From positions 1-32,715 of the forward strand of contig JAGGVR010000138.1 of assembly GCA_021157925.1 (NCBI GenBank): 32,715 bases of DNA. Reading direction: 5' to 3'. Positions 18,934 to 29,306 of the stretch are shown in pieces (within the stretch, counting starts at the first letter, position 1; each line of letters starts with the position of its first letter). Both the position numbers and the translations under genes were made by a program. This stretch comes from Staphylothermus sp. (GTDB lineage: Archaea; Thermoproteota; Thermoprotei_A; Sulfolobales; Desulfurococcaceae). A model generated the notes under the pieces. That model was not told the DNA's origin, searched no databases, and worked only from the letters and a program-made list of their open reading frames with translations.

Positions 18934-21900
18934 ATGAGTTCATTGTTTAAGAAAATAACAACACACCTGATACTATTTATTATTGTTTCATCGTTGCTTT
19001 TATTGCCCGTGAATGTTTTATCTATGGGGGACTATTTCTATATTAAGAATTATAATTACAAATCAAGTAGTGGTGGAGACGTATACCCTGGTAGCGAAAA
19101 CACTCTTTTAACTATTGAAGCACAGTACAATGGTACATTGAACGCGACAAACATATTTGCATGTTTAAATGTTCCTCCGGGTTTTAGTTTTCCAACAACT
19201 AGATGTTCTCCTGCATATAAATTGGGAACAAATGAAATAGCTAGTGAGGTATCCGGCGGAGAGATCGTTAGGTTTTCTTTCAGAATTAATATAGATAAAA
19301 CAGTTTCTCCTGGACATTATATTTTTACACTTAATATATCGTTCAATTATAACGGCGTGTTTATGTATGAACTTCATAATATAACTATTCATGTGAATCC
19401 TTATCCTCAGCTAATTCTTAGTATAATAGACACATATTTCACTCCATCAGCTTATCCGGGTCAAACCAATGCAAATCTAGTCCTAGAAGTAAAGAATAGT
19501 GGAAATTCTATAATACGTTATGCTGATATAAAAGCAGAATTACCAAGCATAATTGAACCTGCTAATCCTCGGGCGACTCTGAATAACCTAGACTCTGATC
19601 AAATAACATCAATTACTTTCAATAACTTAATGATATCACCAGATGCAGAACCCGGTGTATACAATGGAAAGCTGAACATATATGCCCAAATGGAAACAAG
19701 TGACGGTGTAAGATATGATTATTCAACTACTATAATCTTTACCTTTAAAATAGAAGAACCTCCACCACTCAATTATACAGTACTCGATTATGGGTTAACA
19801 TCTAATTATCCATTACCAGGCACACGAAATACTAGGTTTTACCTAAAAATACAAAATATGGAAGGATCAGTTTTCAGAATAATAGTTGCTAATATTTCAT
19901 TATACAACGCCTCATTTGAAAGCGGATCTAAGAGTTCAGTCTCAGTAGTAAATGGCCCAATCAATTATGGAGATGTATTCACAATAACATCTGATTACAT
20001 CAATACTATGAATAATACTGATTTTATCAAAGTACAAGTTGAAATGAATGTATTGGTAGAGAATAATGGTAAATCCTATTGGGTGAAAACAAGTAATGTA
20101 TTTTTTATAAAACTGAGAAAAGAGAAGCCGCCAGTAATACTACTTAATAACTATTGGTTATCACAGCACGTATATCCCGGGTCTACTGATCAAACATTAG
20201 TTGTTGAATTATTAATAAATGCAAACGTAGATATTACTAGCGGATACGCAATATTAGCATTTGATCAAGGAATCTTTTATCCTAGAAAAATAACTATTAG
20301 CGGATTAAATCTCCAGGGCAATAACATAGATGAATTGAGATTTTCACCAATAGATATAAGCATAAATGCTACTCCTGGCAACTATACAGCCAGTCTCTTC
20401 CTCGCACTAAATATTAGGGATAATGATGGATCCTATAAACTTGTTAATTATACCTATAAATTAATTGTTGAAATAAGTAGTTTAGAAGTAGATCCTATAA
20501 AAATAATCAATGTTAAATGGAGTAGTGGTACGGCATATATAAACAGTACTGGGAATACTTTAGTTATCACGGAGCAAAACATTATAGATGTTATCATTGA
20601 GTCAATAACAGCTAAGATAATATTCCCTAATGGAATATATTCTGAAAACACCAAGTCAAACTATGATATAAAAACGATAACTGATACAATAAACTATGGA
20701 AAATACCTTACAATAGAGTATAATAACATAGTCATAACAAGACATGCATCACTAAAAGACCCGTTCATACTCGAACAATATTTATTAGTAGATGTAGATG
20801 GAAGTCAAGCATGGATAAACAAAACATACATTCTTTGGCCAAAAATAAACAGCCCCAAACTCAACATATCACTACTAGACGCAGGATTCACTACAAGATT
20901 TATTGGGAGAGAAACAGATAATGCTGGTATATACTTTACATTCCAAAGCTACTCACATGACCAAATTAATCAATTAATACTTACAGTAGAACTCCCGGAA
21001 GGAGTAGTGGGTCCCAATGAGAAGAAAGAACTAGTCATTACAGAAAAAACAACTATCAATTACTTGGATACATTCACTATAACTATTGATGGGCTCAGAA
21101 TAAACACTACTCAATCAGAACTATTATTAAAGATTAACGTACGTGCTAGACTCATTGCTGGGAACGCTATCTATGAGGTATCCAGTAAATATAGTGCAAA
21201 GCTCTTCCTTAACTCATCTTACTTTCCCATAATAGTTACAGGTAGTAGAGTTGCATACAATAATCAGCCGGCAACGATCATGCCTAATAGTTATGGCTTA
21301 AGTCTAAGCCTTATAATGACAAATTATGCTGCAACAACTATTTCATCCTTAAGAGTAAGGCTTGTAATGCCAAATGGCTTCAAATTACTTGGATCAGATT
21401 CAAGTTATATTAATAACGTTGCCCCAGGTACAACATTATCTATAACATATAGATTCAATACTGAAAACATAACCCCTGGAATATACACTGCACTAGCAAA
21501 AATAGAAGTAATAATCAATGAAAAAGGCTCCACCGCAGTCTTGGAGAAAACATATAAAATAAAACTTGTTGTAGAACCGCCCAGCGTGTACAAGTCAAAA
21601 ATAAAGATTTTATCATATTATTGGGGCACAACAACTCCTACACAAGTATTTCCAGGTGATAGGAAGGCACCGCTGACGATAAATATAATAAATCTAGGTC
21701 CATACAGAGTACCTACCCTTAAAGCAGAGCTGGTCCCATTAGACTCATCAATAAAAGTCTTAAATAATGATGTTTTCTGTCAAGCCATAGAAGTAGGATC
21801 ATCTTGTAGACTAACATTTTATTTGGACCTGGCCAATGTATCAGCAGGAATAAAGAAGTTTACAATAAAAATAAACTATCTTCAAGGACTATATGGCTCG

Positions 21901-23601
21901 ACCAATATTATTTCATATACATATAATTTATCAATAATCTTAACAGACTATAGTGGAATATACAAGGGTATGAGAATATATGTCACAGATATGGGTTGGC
22001 TAAACAATTGGCCAGCATATCCAGGATCGAGAAGAGCCGTTTATACAATTACTCTTGCTAACCTTGAACCCTATAACATTGGTTCAATAATAGGAGTTCT
22101 GGAGACAGACATTAATATAACAAATGCGACACTCAACGGTTTACAAGCCTATGTAGCGGGCCCTGTCAATTCATTACAAACATTCACACTAAGCTTTACC
22201 ATAAATGTTGGAGAAAATGTTAAGCCAGGAATATACCCTGGTGTAGTAAAGATAAGCTACTATATTTATAGTGGAAACGGTGGCATTAGGAGAACCCTCC
22301 TATTACCAATAGCAATAAACATAAGTGATCCAGCAAAGGCATTTGATATAATACAGTATGGATGGATCAATGGACAACCGCCTCTTAAAATCCATGGCGC
22401 TGAATATTATGTCGTTCTAAGAAACGAAGAGATACCCTCGTTAACAGGGTTATTTATGGAAGTATTTTTACCAGACAATATAACATTGTCAACAACGAAC
22501 ACTAGTACTGGAAAAGTTGCTCCCAGAACAATATTGCCATCAATATCAAGTAGACAATTATCGCAGGATCAGTTGCTAAAAATGCTAATGCAGCAAACCA
22601 CCATGATACCTCGGGAACAAACAACGATTAGTATAGGGGACTTCGCATCTTTTATCATAAAAGTTAATTTGTATCTTAAGCAACCAATTAATACATCCTT
22701 ACGTGCTAAGGTACACTTTATAGATCATTGGGGCTCGGAATATTCAGTGCCTATAGAAATTCCATTACTGATCACTGGAATTCCCGAGAAATTGATCGTG
22801 AGGCCGTCTTCACCTGTAGTTGTTTTTAAAAATGGTACGAGTTACATTGATGTATTAATAGTGAATAAGTATATTGGTGAAATATATGATAGTTACTTAG
22901 TTTTAATTCCACAAACACCTAATATCGTTCCAATAGATAACGTTAAGTATATAAATGCCATTAAGAGTGGTGAAAATGTTACGGTAAGATATGAACTTAT
23001 ATACAATCCAGTAATGGCTTCTGGATATGGGGGGTATATGCAGGGATCATCAGCTATTTTTAGTGTGGCACTAATATATAGAGATCTTAGCGGGGTAGTA
23101 AATGTATATAATACAACACTAGCAACCAAGGTAGCCCCCTTTATAGACATAGAGCTTTCTAGAGACTCTACCGTAAAATATAAAGATGGAGCAATATACG
23201 TTAATGGTCTATTGGTAAACTATGGTATATCACAGGCTAGAAGTGTCTATATAGAGATTGTTTATAAGAACTATTCTTCACTATCATTCCTAGGAGATAT
23301 AGACCCTGCTTCACAAACGGCATTTAGAGTAGAATTAAAATTACCCATAGTACCAGAGGGTAATTTAACAGTAATTATTGGTTATAGAGATGAATACAAT
23401 TCACAGTACACTAAGAAGTATTATTTACCGATAATGTATGAGGAAGTCAAATCAATTACAGCAACAACCACTCTAGCAGGCGGGGAAATCCTTAATTATT
23501 ATAATTTAACCATTATAATCATAGCTGTTTTCTTAGCAGGAGTGTTCTATTTAATATATAAGTATTCATCTAAAGCGCTTAAGCAACGCAAAACGTTCTA
23601 G
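18934..23601 (+). CDS. giant secreted, C-terminally anchored protein with tandem Ig/COG1361-like repeats
   Basis: 1555 aa; N-terminal signal (LILFIIVSSLLLLPVNVLS), repeated units with Y-W/G...YPGS motifs, many N-x-S/T sequons, C-terminal TM LTIIIIAVFLAGVFYLIYKY. Confidence 0.88.
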   Translation: MSSLFKKITTHLILFIIVSSLLLLPVNVLSMGDYFYIKNYNYKSSSGGDVYPGSENTLLTIEAQYNGTLNATNIFACLNVPPGFSFPTTRCSPAYKLGTNEIASEVSGGEIVRFSFRINIDKTVSPGHYIFTLNISFNYNGVFMYELHNITIHVNPYPQLILSIIDTYFTPSAYPGQTNANLVLEVKNSGNSIIRYADIKAELPSIIEPANPRATLNNLDSDQITSITFNNLMISPDAEPGVYNGKLNIYAQMETSDGVRYDYSTTIIFTFKIEEPPPLNYTVLDYGLTSNYPLPGTRNTRFYLKIQNMEGSVFRIIVANISLYNASFESGSKSSVSVVNGPINYGDVFTITSDYINTMNNTDFIKVQVEMNVLVENNGKSYWVKTSNVFFIKLRKEKPPVILLNNYWLSQHVYPGSTDQTLVVELLINANVDITSGYAILAFDQGIFYPRKITISGLNLQGNNIDELRFSPIDISINATPGNYTASLFLALNIRDNDGSYKLVNYTYKLIVEISSLEVDPIKIINVKWSSGTAYINSTGNTLVITEQNIIDVIIESITAKIIFPNGIYSENTKSNYDIKTITDTINYGKYLTIEYNNIVITRHASLKDPFILEQYLLVDVDGSQAWINKTYILWPKINSPKLNISLLDAGFTTRFIGRETDNAGIYFTFQSYSHDQINQLILTVELPEGVVGPNEKKELVITEKTTINYLDTFTITIDGLRINTTQSELLLKINVRARLIAGNAIYEVSSKYSAKLFLNSSYFPIIVTGSRVAYNNQPATIMPNSYGLSLSLIMTNYAATTISSLRVRLVMPNGFKLLGSDSSYINNVAPGTTLSITYRFNTENITPGIYTALAKIEVIINEKGSTAVLEKTYKIKLVVEPPSVYKSKIKILSYYWGTTTPTQVFPGDRKAPLTINIINLGPYRVPTLKAELVPLDSSIKVLNNDVFCQAIEVGSSCRLTFYLDLANVSAGIKKFTIKINYLQGLYGSTNIISYTYNLSIILTDYSGIYKGMRIYVTDMGWLNNWPAYPGSRRAVYTITLANLEPYNIGSIIGVLETDINITNATLNGLQAYVAGPVNSLQTFTLSFTINVGENVKPGIYPGVVKISYYIYSGNGGIRRTLLLPIAINISDPAKAFDIIQYGWINGQPPLKIHGAEYYVVLRNEEIPSLTGLFMEVFLPDNITLSTTNTSTGKVAPRTILPSISSRQLSQDQLLKMLMQQTTMIPREQTTISIGDFASFIIKVNLYLKQPINTSLRAKVHFIDHWGSEYSVPIEIPLLITGIPEKLIVRPSSPVVVFKNGTSYIDVLIVNKYIGEIYDSYLVLIPQTPNIVPIDNVKYINAIKSGENVTVRYELIYNPVMASGYGGYMQGSSAIFSVALIYRDLSGVVNVYNTTLATKVAPFIDIELSRDSTVKYKDGAIYVNGLLVNYGISQARSVYIEIVYKNYSSLSFLGDIDPASQTAFRVELKLPIVPEGNLTVIIGYRDEYNSQYTKKYYLPIMYEEVKSITATTTLAGGEILNYYNLTIIIIAVFLAGVFYLIYKYSSKALKQRKTF

Positions 23602-23626
23602 CGATTTTGAGGGGGCAAGAATAAGA

Positions 23627-24838
23627 ATGTATCTTAGCGATATTGTAAGACTAGCCGTTAAAACGTTATTGGAGAAACGTACAAGAGCTATTCTAACAAT
23701 TATAGGTATAGCTATCGGCCCCTTAGCAATGATCATGATTAATGGAGTAACGAGTGGTTATTCCAAATATATTGTAGAGCAAATACAAGGTCTTGGACAG
23801 AACTTAATTGTAGTAACCCCCACTGAAGATTATGAATTAACAGAGAGTGATCTTGATTTTTTCAAGTCTTTGAACGGTGTAGCCGACGCTGTACCATTCT
23901 ATACCACACAAGGCAGGATACGGGTGGGTAGTGAAGAAAAGGATGTATACGTATATGCTGTGGATTATGATTTTTTATTCAAAGCTATTCCAAGTCTAGA
24001 GGTTAGGAAAGGAGTAATTCCTTCTTCCAGCGATATTATTAAGTGTATTATAGGATACGATATAGCTTATGAGGATAATGACAGAGTATATGAATTAGGT
24101 GATGTTGTAAGTATAGAGATTATAAACGTGAAACCTGGTGGGAAAGTCGAAATTAAACACCTCAATTTAATTGTATCAGCAATTTTGGAAAAATATGGTG
24201 GAGCAGCATTCCTAAACCCGGATCAGACGATTTTCATGAGTCTTGAAAGTGCTGAGAGACTTCTAGGAGTAAAAGATTGGGCAGGCATATTAATTCTTGC
24301 CGAAGACCCGATCTATGTTAATAATATAACTGAGACGATTAACAATGTCTATGGAAGAAACGTAAACGTTATATCTTTCCTTGCTATAGCTGAAATAGCA
24401 TCGTCTATTACAGGTGCGGTGAACTTCATGACATTTGCGGCTAGTTTGGCCGCATTCGCTGTTGCCGTTGCAGGTGTAGCAGCTACAATGATCACATCTG
24501 TTATTGAAAGAACTAGAGAAATAGGAGTTATGAAGGCATTAGGCTTTACAGATGGTCAAGTATTGATCCTTATAATCTCGGAAGGAATAATTATGAGTCT
24601 AATAGGTGCAGCAATAGGTATCTCGTTGGGTTCTATTGGTGCATATATACTTTCTTCTAGGGGGTTAACCATTTCTAGTGGTTTCACAGAGATCGTTATA
24701 AATGCTCCCCCAGATATAAACATCTACAATATATCACTAACAACTCTTATGACTATCTTCATTGGTATTATTGGCAGCGCTTTTCCAGCATATAGAGCGG
24801 CTAAGATACCTCCAGCCATGGCCTTAAGATACGAATAA
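23627..24838 (+). CDS. ABC transporter permease, FtsX/MacB family
   Basis: ARTILTIIGIAIG-like N-terminus (RAILTIIGIAIGPLAMIMI); ATMITSVIERTREIGVMKALGFTDGQVL; C-terminal FPAYRAAKIPPAMALRYE. Confidence 0.95.
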   Translation: MYLSDIVRLAVKTLLEKRTRAILTIIGIAIGPLAMIMINGVTSGYSKYIVEQIQGLGQNLIVVTPTEDYELTESDLDFFKSLNGVADAVPFYTTQGRIRVGSEEKDVYVYAVDYDFLFKAIPSLEVRKGVIPSSSDIIKCIIGYDIAYEDNDRVYELGDVVSIEIINVKPGGKVEIKHLNLIVSAILEKYGGAAFLNPDQTIFMSLESAERLLGVKDWAGILILAEDPIYVNNITETINNVYGRNVNVISFLAIAEIASSITGAVNFMTFAASLAAFAVAVAGVAATMITSVIERTREIGVMKALGFTDGQVLILIISEGIIMSLIGAAIGISLGSIGAYILSSRGLTISSGFTEIVINAPPDINIYNISLTTLMTIFIGIIGSAFPAYRAAKIPPAMALRYE

Positions 24839-24842
24839 GATT

Positions 24843-26222
24843 TTAATCAATGACTCTTTTTAGCCAACCCCATCTAAGAACCCAGAAAAGTGCCAATATA
24901 CCGGCAACTATGTTGCTTATAGCCATTGCTGTCCATACACCTGTGGTGCCCATTCCTAGAAGTATTCCGAATACATAGCTAAGCCCTATTCTTAGAATCC
25001 ATAATCTGATGATTGAGATTACCGCGAATACCCTTGTGTGACCTGAACCACCTGCTATTGCGCCACCAATGAAGAATAATCCGAAGAATGGTATAGACCA
25101 TGTAAATATACTCAAGACCTTAGAGCCTTCTATTATAACATCCTCTTCTGGAACAAAGAACGATACAGTGATGTCTCTTGTAAAATAGATAAATATAGAA
25201 CCAATTAATAAGAGTGTAAAGATCAGTGTTATTGCCTTTTTAGCTATAATTCTTGATCTTTCATAATTCTCTGCTCCAAGGTTTTGCCCGATCATTATTT
25301 GTACTGCTCTATTGATTCCCCAAGTGAAAGCTTGCATGACATCAATAATTCTAATAGCAACACCGTATGCTGCTATAGCTGCAGAGCCAAACCTTGATAC
25401 TATGCTCATCATGATAGTGAAGCCAAGTGAATTAGATGATTGCTGTATAGCCAGAGGAGTGCCTATGTCGAAAACTTTCTTGAGCCACCATTTTTCTATC
25501 CATAGATCTTTAGTTGTTATTTTGATTCTATGATAACCCGTAATTAATAAATAGAGTCCTACAACTGATACTATTGAACGAGAAAGTATTGTTGCGACAG
25601 CTGCTCCCATGACACCCATTTTTGGGAAACCAAAATAGCCAAATATGAATAATGGATCTAGAACCATATTTGTAACAGACGATACTATATTTATTAGTGT
25701 AGGTGTTCTTGTATCACCTAAGCTATTGGCGATTGTATTGAATGCAAATCCGATGAATGTAAGAGGCATACCTATAAAGATAACTCTTATGTATTCTACA
25801 GCAAATCCGTGAACATCAGGGGGTACTTGCATAAGAGTTAATATTATTGGTGAAAGAAGGTAGCCTATTAAACTTATCAACAAAGCCATAGTTGTCATTA
25901 AGGAGATTAAATTACCAGCTGATTTATTTGCTTTCTCATAGTCTCCAGCGCCAATATATTGTGATATGAGGGAAATACCTGCTCTTGAATACCCCATTCC
26001 TAAGGAATAAAAGAGCATTATTAATGGCCAACTAACGGTTGGGGCTCCAAATGCTTGTTTACCTAGTTTACCAAGCCAATATGCATCGATTAAGTTATAT
26101 GACATATTAACTAAGTTGGCGATAATGATGGGATAAGCTAGCCATAATATAGTCTTTAAGATACGACCTTCTAGTATCCTCCCACGTATCTTTTCGTAAT
26201 CGCTAATGCTTCTCTTAAACAC
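24843..26222 (-). CDS. MATE family efflux transporter
   Basis: ILKTILWLAYPIIIANLVNMSYNLIDAYWLGKLG; 459 aa, ~12 TM. Confidence 0.93.
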   Translation of the reverse strand: MFKRSISDYEKIRGRILEGRILKTILWLAYPIIIANLVNMSYNLIDAYWLGKLGKQAFGAPTVSWPLIMLFYSLGMGYSRAGISLISQYIGAGDYEKANKSAGNLISLMTTMALLISLIGYLLSPIILTLMQVPPDVHGFAVEYIRVIFIGMPLTFIGFAFNTIANSLGDTRTPTLINIVSSVTNMVLDPLFIFGYFGFPKMGVMGAAVATILSRSIVSVVGLYLLITGYHRIKITTKDLWIEKWWLKKVFDIGTPLAIQQSSNSLGFTIMMSIVSRFGSAAIAAYGVAIRIIDVMQAFTWGINRAVQIMIGQNLGAENYERSRIIAKKAITLIFTLLLIGSIFIYFTRDITVSFFVPEEDVIIEGSKVLSIFTWSIPFFGLFFIGGAIAGGSGHTRVFAVISIIRLWILRIGLSYVFGILLGMGTTGVWTAMAISNIVAGILALFWVLRWGWLKRVID

Positions 26223-26298
26223 TATATTTCACCGGAATATATTCAAACAGAAGATATTTATAACATGAGAATAAAAAAATTATTTTCTAGAACAACAT

Positions 26299-26745
26299 GT
26301 GAGAAGGAAGATTAGATTGAAAACCTCAAAAAAACATTTGAGGAGCTTACTACGAGTATACATACTGGGATTAATTATTAAGAACGAAAAAGTACATGGC
26401 TATAGTATATATAAAGAACTTCTTGAAAGAATAGATGAAAACATCTATAAGAAATCAGGAACCCCCTCGATAGGTACTATATATAGAATACTCAAAGAAC
26501 TCGTAGATGAGGGACTTGTCGTAAAAGAGGAAAAAACCAAAAATGGTAGAAAAATAATATACTACACTCCTACTGATAAGGGAATTGAAGAATTCTTATC
26601 TATTAGTAAAATGTTTGTTACCAAAGTCGTTATGGGATTATCGCTAATAATAGACGTTGTTAAGGCTCTCGATAAGAAAGGATATGACATAGTAGATATA
26701 TTTTACGATATTAAGAAGGTTAACCATATTGTCTCCAAATTATGA
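26299..26745 (+). CDS. PadR-like winged-helix transcriptional regulator
   Basis: YILGLIIKNEKVHGYSIYKELLERI...GTPSIGTIYRILKELVDEGLVVKEEKTKNGRKIIYYTPTDKG. Confidence 0.9.
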   Translation: MRRKIRLKTSKKHLRSLLRVYILGLIIKNEKVHGYSIYKELLERIDENIYKKSGTPSIGTIYRILKELVDEGLVVKEEKTKNGRKIIYYTPTDKGIEEFLSISKMFVTKVVMGLSLIIDVVKALDKKGYDIVDIFYDIKKVNHIVSKL

Positions 26746-26762
26746 AATTGTTATGAGACAGA

Positions 26763-26865
<103 letters not shown>

Positions 26866-26960
26866 ACAAGTATTCATCAATTTGTTTTAGAATTTATATT
26901 TTTAATTAGTTGATCATGATTATGTTCTTAACAGCCAAATAAATGTATAATCAAGCATAT

Positions 26961-27587
26961 CTATGATCTTAAGTCTCGATATCTCTTAACATACATATTT
27001 ATACCGGCTAAAAATATTTCTTTATCAAAGATATCAATTCCTAGCTCCTTAGCTTTTTCCAATGCTTTTGACTTAATATTGTTTCTCTTGTTAGTTTCTT
27101 TCAGTGATAAACTGAATAATGTTTCAACTACTGACCAAGGGAAAAACACCCATTTCCAGCTAGGTAGTTTCTCTGCATAGTAGTCTGGGACATAAATTGT
27201 ATTTGGTTTCACATAGATCACAGCTGAACGGATCTCTATAGGATTGTATTTTTCATATAGTGTATCAACAATTTTCCTAAGTGTTTTACCCGTGTCAACA
27301 ACATCATCTACGATAAGGATTCTCTTGTCATTAAAATTGCCTTGAATAGACAGTATTTGTGGTTCATCATATATTTTTTCACCAATTCCCCAGTGTCTTG
27401 TCCTTATTGTGTAGAAGTTCTCAATGCCTAAATAATCGCTTATTATTAAAGCTGGGAGTGTCCCTCCACGTAAAACAGCTGCTATAGCGTCTGGGTTAAA
27501 CCCTGATCTGAGGATCTTGTATGCTAATTTATAGCATTTCTTAACTACATCTTCCCATTTTACACATAACATCTCCATTATAGTCAC
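26961..27587 (-). CDS. purine (xanthine/guanine-type) phosphoribosyltransferase
   Basis: PRPP motif KRILIVDDVVDTGKTLRKIVDTL; PDAIAAVLRGGTLPALIISDYLG. Confidence 0.9.
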   Translation of the reverse strand: MTIMEMLCVKWEDVVKKCYKLAYKILRSGFNPDAIAAVLRGGTLPALIISDYLGIENFYTIRTRHWGIGEKIYDEPQILSIQGNFNDKRILIVDDVVDTGKTLRKIVDTLYEKYNPIEIRSAVIYVKPNTIYVPDYYAEKLPSWKWVFFPWSVVETLFSLSLKETNKRNNIKSKALEKAKELGIDIFDKEIFLAGINMYVKRYRDLRS

Positions 27588-27590
27588 CCA

Positions 27591-29153
27591 TTAACATGGT
27601 TCTATTGTTGAAGGGGGTTTAGGAGTAATAGAATATGCAACCATTGTAACATGCGGGATCTCAGAAGTGATTCTTTTAGATATTTCTTCGAGGATGCTGT
27701 ATGGTATTCTAGCCCAATCAGCTGTCATGCCGTCAACACTTTCAACTATTCTTACAATAACGATGTATCCCTCCGCTCTTCTGTCACCTTTAACACCGAC
27801 CCATTTATCATCACCAACAACTGCGAATGCTTGCCAAACTTTATCATATATTCCATGTTTCTTCAGTACTTCTTCAACTATTTTTGAAGCCTTACGGACA
27901 ATTTCGAGTTTTTCCTTTGTAAAAGTGCCGATTATTCTCACACTCAATCCTGGGCCTGGAAATGGATGACGTTTTATAATATTTTCAGGGACTCCTAAAT
28001 AATAGGCGATTTTCCTCACTTCGTCTTTATAAAGCATTTTTAATGGTTCGATTATCTTTAAGTTAAACCATTTGGGCAAACCGGCTACATTGTGATGGGA
28101 TTTAATCTTGTTAGCATGGGGTACCGAGCCGCTTTCTATGATATCGGGATAAAGGGTTCCTTGAGCCAACCATTTAATTGACGGATCTCTTTCTATGATC
28201 TTGCTGAATATCTTTGCAAATAATTCTCCTACAATTTTTCTGCGTTCCTCGCAATCATTTACTCCTTCGAGTCTATTCAAGAATTCGTCTCTTGCATTTA
28301 CCAATATTGGTTTAATACCTGCTTTGTTAAGATTATTAAGTATTTCACTAACTTCTCCTTCCCTTAATAATCCGTGGTCTACAAAAACAGTTACCAATCT
28401 ATCTCCTACGGCTTTCTTAATAAGGAGAGCTGTAACAGTTGAATCTATGCCGCCGCTTACAGCAACTAAGACTTTTTCTTCAGGTGGTATTTTTTCTCTT
28501 ATTTCTTCTATGAGTTTGTTGACGATTTTTTCTGGAAACCAATATGGTTTTATGCCTGCAATTCTATGGATAAAGTTCTCCAATAATACATTTCCTTTGG
28601 GGGTATGAATAACTTCTGGATGAAACTGTACACCATATATTTTCTTGTTTTTAACTCTAAATGCCGCTATGTAATTGTTTTCGGATAAAGCTAAGACTAT
28701 GCTGTTTGGAATGTATTCAACATAGTCACTATGGCTCATCCACACAGTCTCCTCATTTTCCCAGCCGATAAATAAGTCATCTTTATTAATTAACCTTATA
28801 GTAGTCGGGCCATATTCACCTATGCCACGATTGATTTTTCCTCCAAGGATTTTGGCTAAGAGTTGATGACCATAGCAAATTCCAAGAATGGGTATATTTA
28901 AATTGAGAAACCAATTACTAATACCAGGGGATTGTTTCTCAAGCACGCTTGAAGGACCTCCTGATAATATTATTGCTCCAACACTGTATTTGTTAAGGAT
29001 TGATTCATTGAATTCATTGAAGTTTACTAGTATAGAGAATACGCCTAGTTCCCGAATTCTCCTAGCGATCAAATGTGCATATTGGCCTCCAAAATTTATT
29101 ATAACAACAACTTTATGCTCCTTATCATGAATAATATTATTAGAGAACAACAA
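27591..29153 (-). CDS. guaA: GMP synthase (glutamine-hydrolysing), single-chain
   Basis: GATase GICYGHQLLAKILGG, GVQFHPEV; PP-loop VAVSGGIDSTVTALL; FPGPGLSVRIIG; C-terminal KPPSTIE. Confidence 0.96.
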   Translation of the reverse strand: MLFSNNIIHDKEHKVVVIINFGGQYAHLIARRIRELGVFSILVNFNEFNESILNKYSVGAIILSGGPSSVLEKQSPGISNWFLNLNIPILGICYGHQLLAKILGGKINRGIGEYGPTTIRLINKDDLFIGWENEETVWMSHSDYVEYIPNSIVLALSENNYIAAFRVKNKKIYGVQFHPEVIHTPKGNVLLENFIHRIAGIKPYWFPEKIVNKLIEEIREKIPPEEKVLVAVSGGIDSTVTALLIKKAVGDRLVTVFVDHGLLREGEVSEILNNLNKAGIKPILVNARDEFLNRLEGVNDCEERRKIVGELFAKIFSKIIERDPSIKWLAQGTLYPDIIESGSVPHANKIKSHHNVAGLPKWFNLKIIEPLKMLYKDEVRKIAYYLGVPENIIKRHPFPGPGLSVRIIGTFTKEKLEIVRKASKIVEEVLKKHGIYDKVWQAFAVVGDDKWVGVKGDRRAEGYIVIVRIVESVDGMTADWARIPYSILEEISKRITSEIPHVTMVAYSITPKPPSTIEPC

Positions 29154-29306
29154 TATATTGCCCTCTTTTTAGGAGTACCTTTTTATTATAGAATTTTTAA
29201 ACACTTATTTAAAGATTTACGTATAATGCTTATTTAATAGAACATAGATAGTATATAATCTTGGACAATTATATGATAATGTTAAAAAATCGTTATTTAC
29301 GAATGA

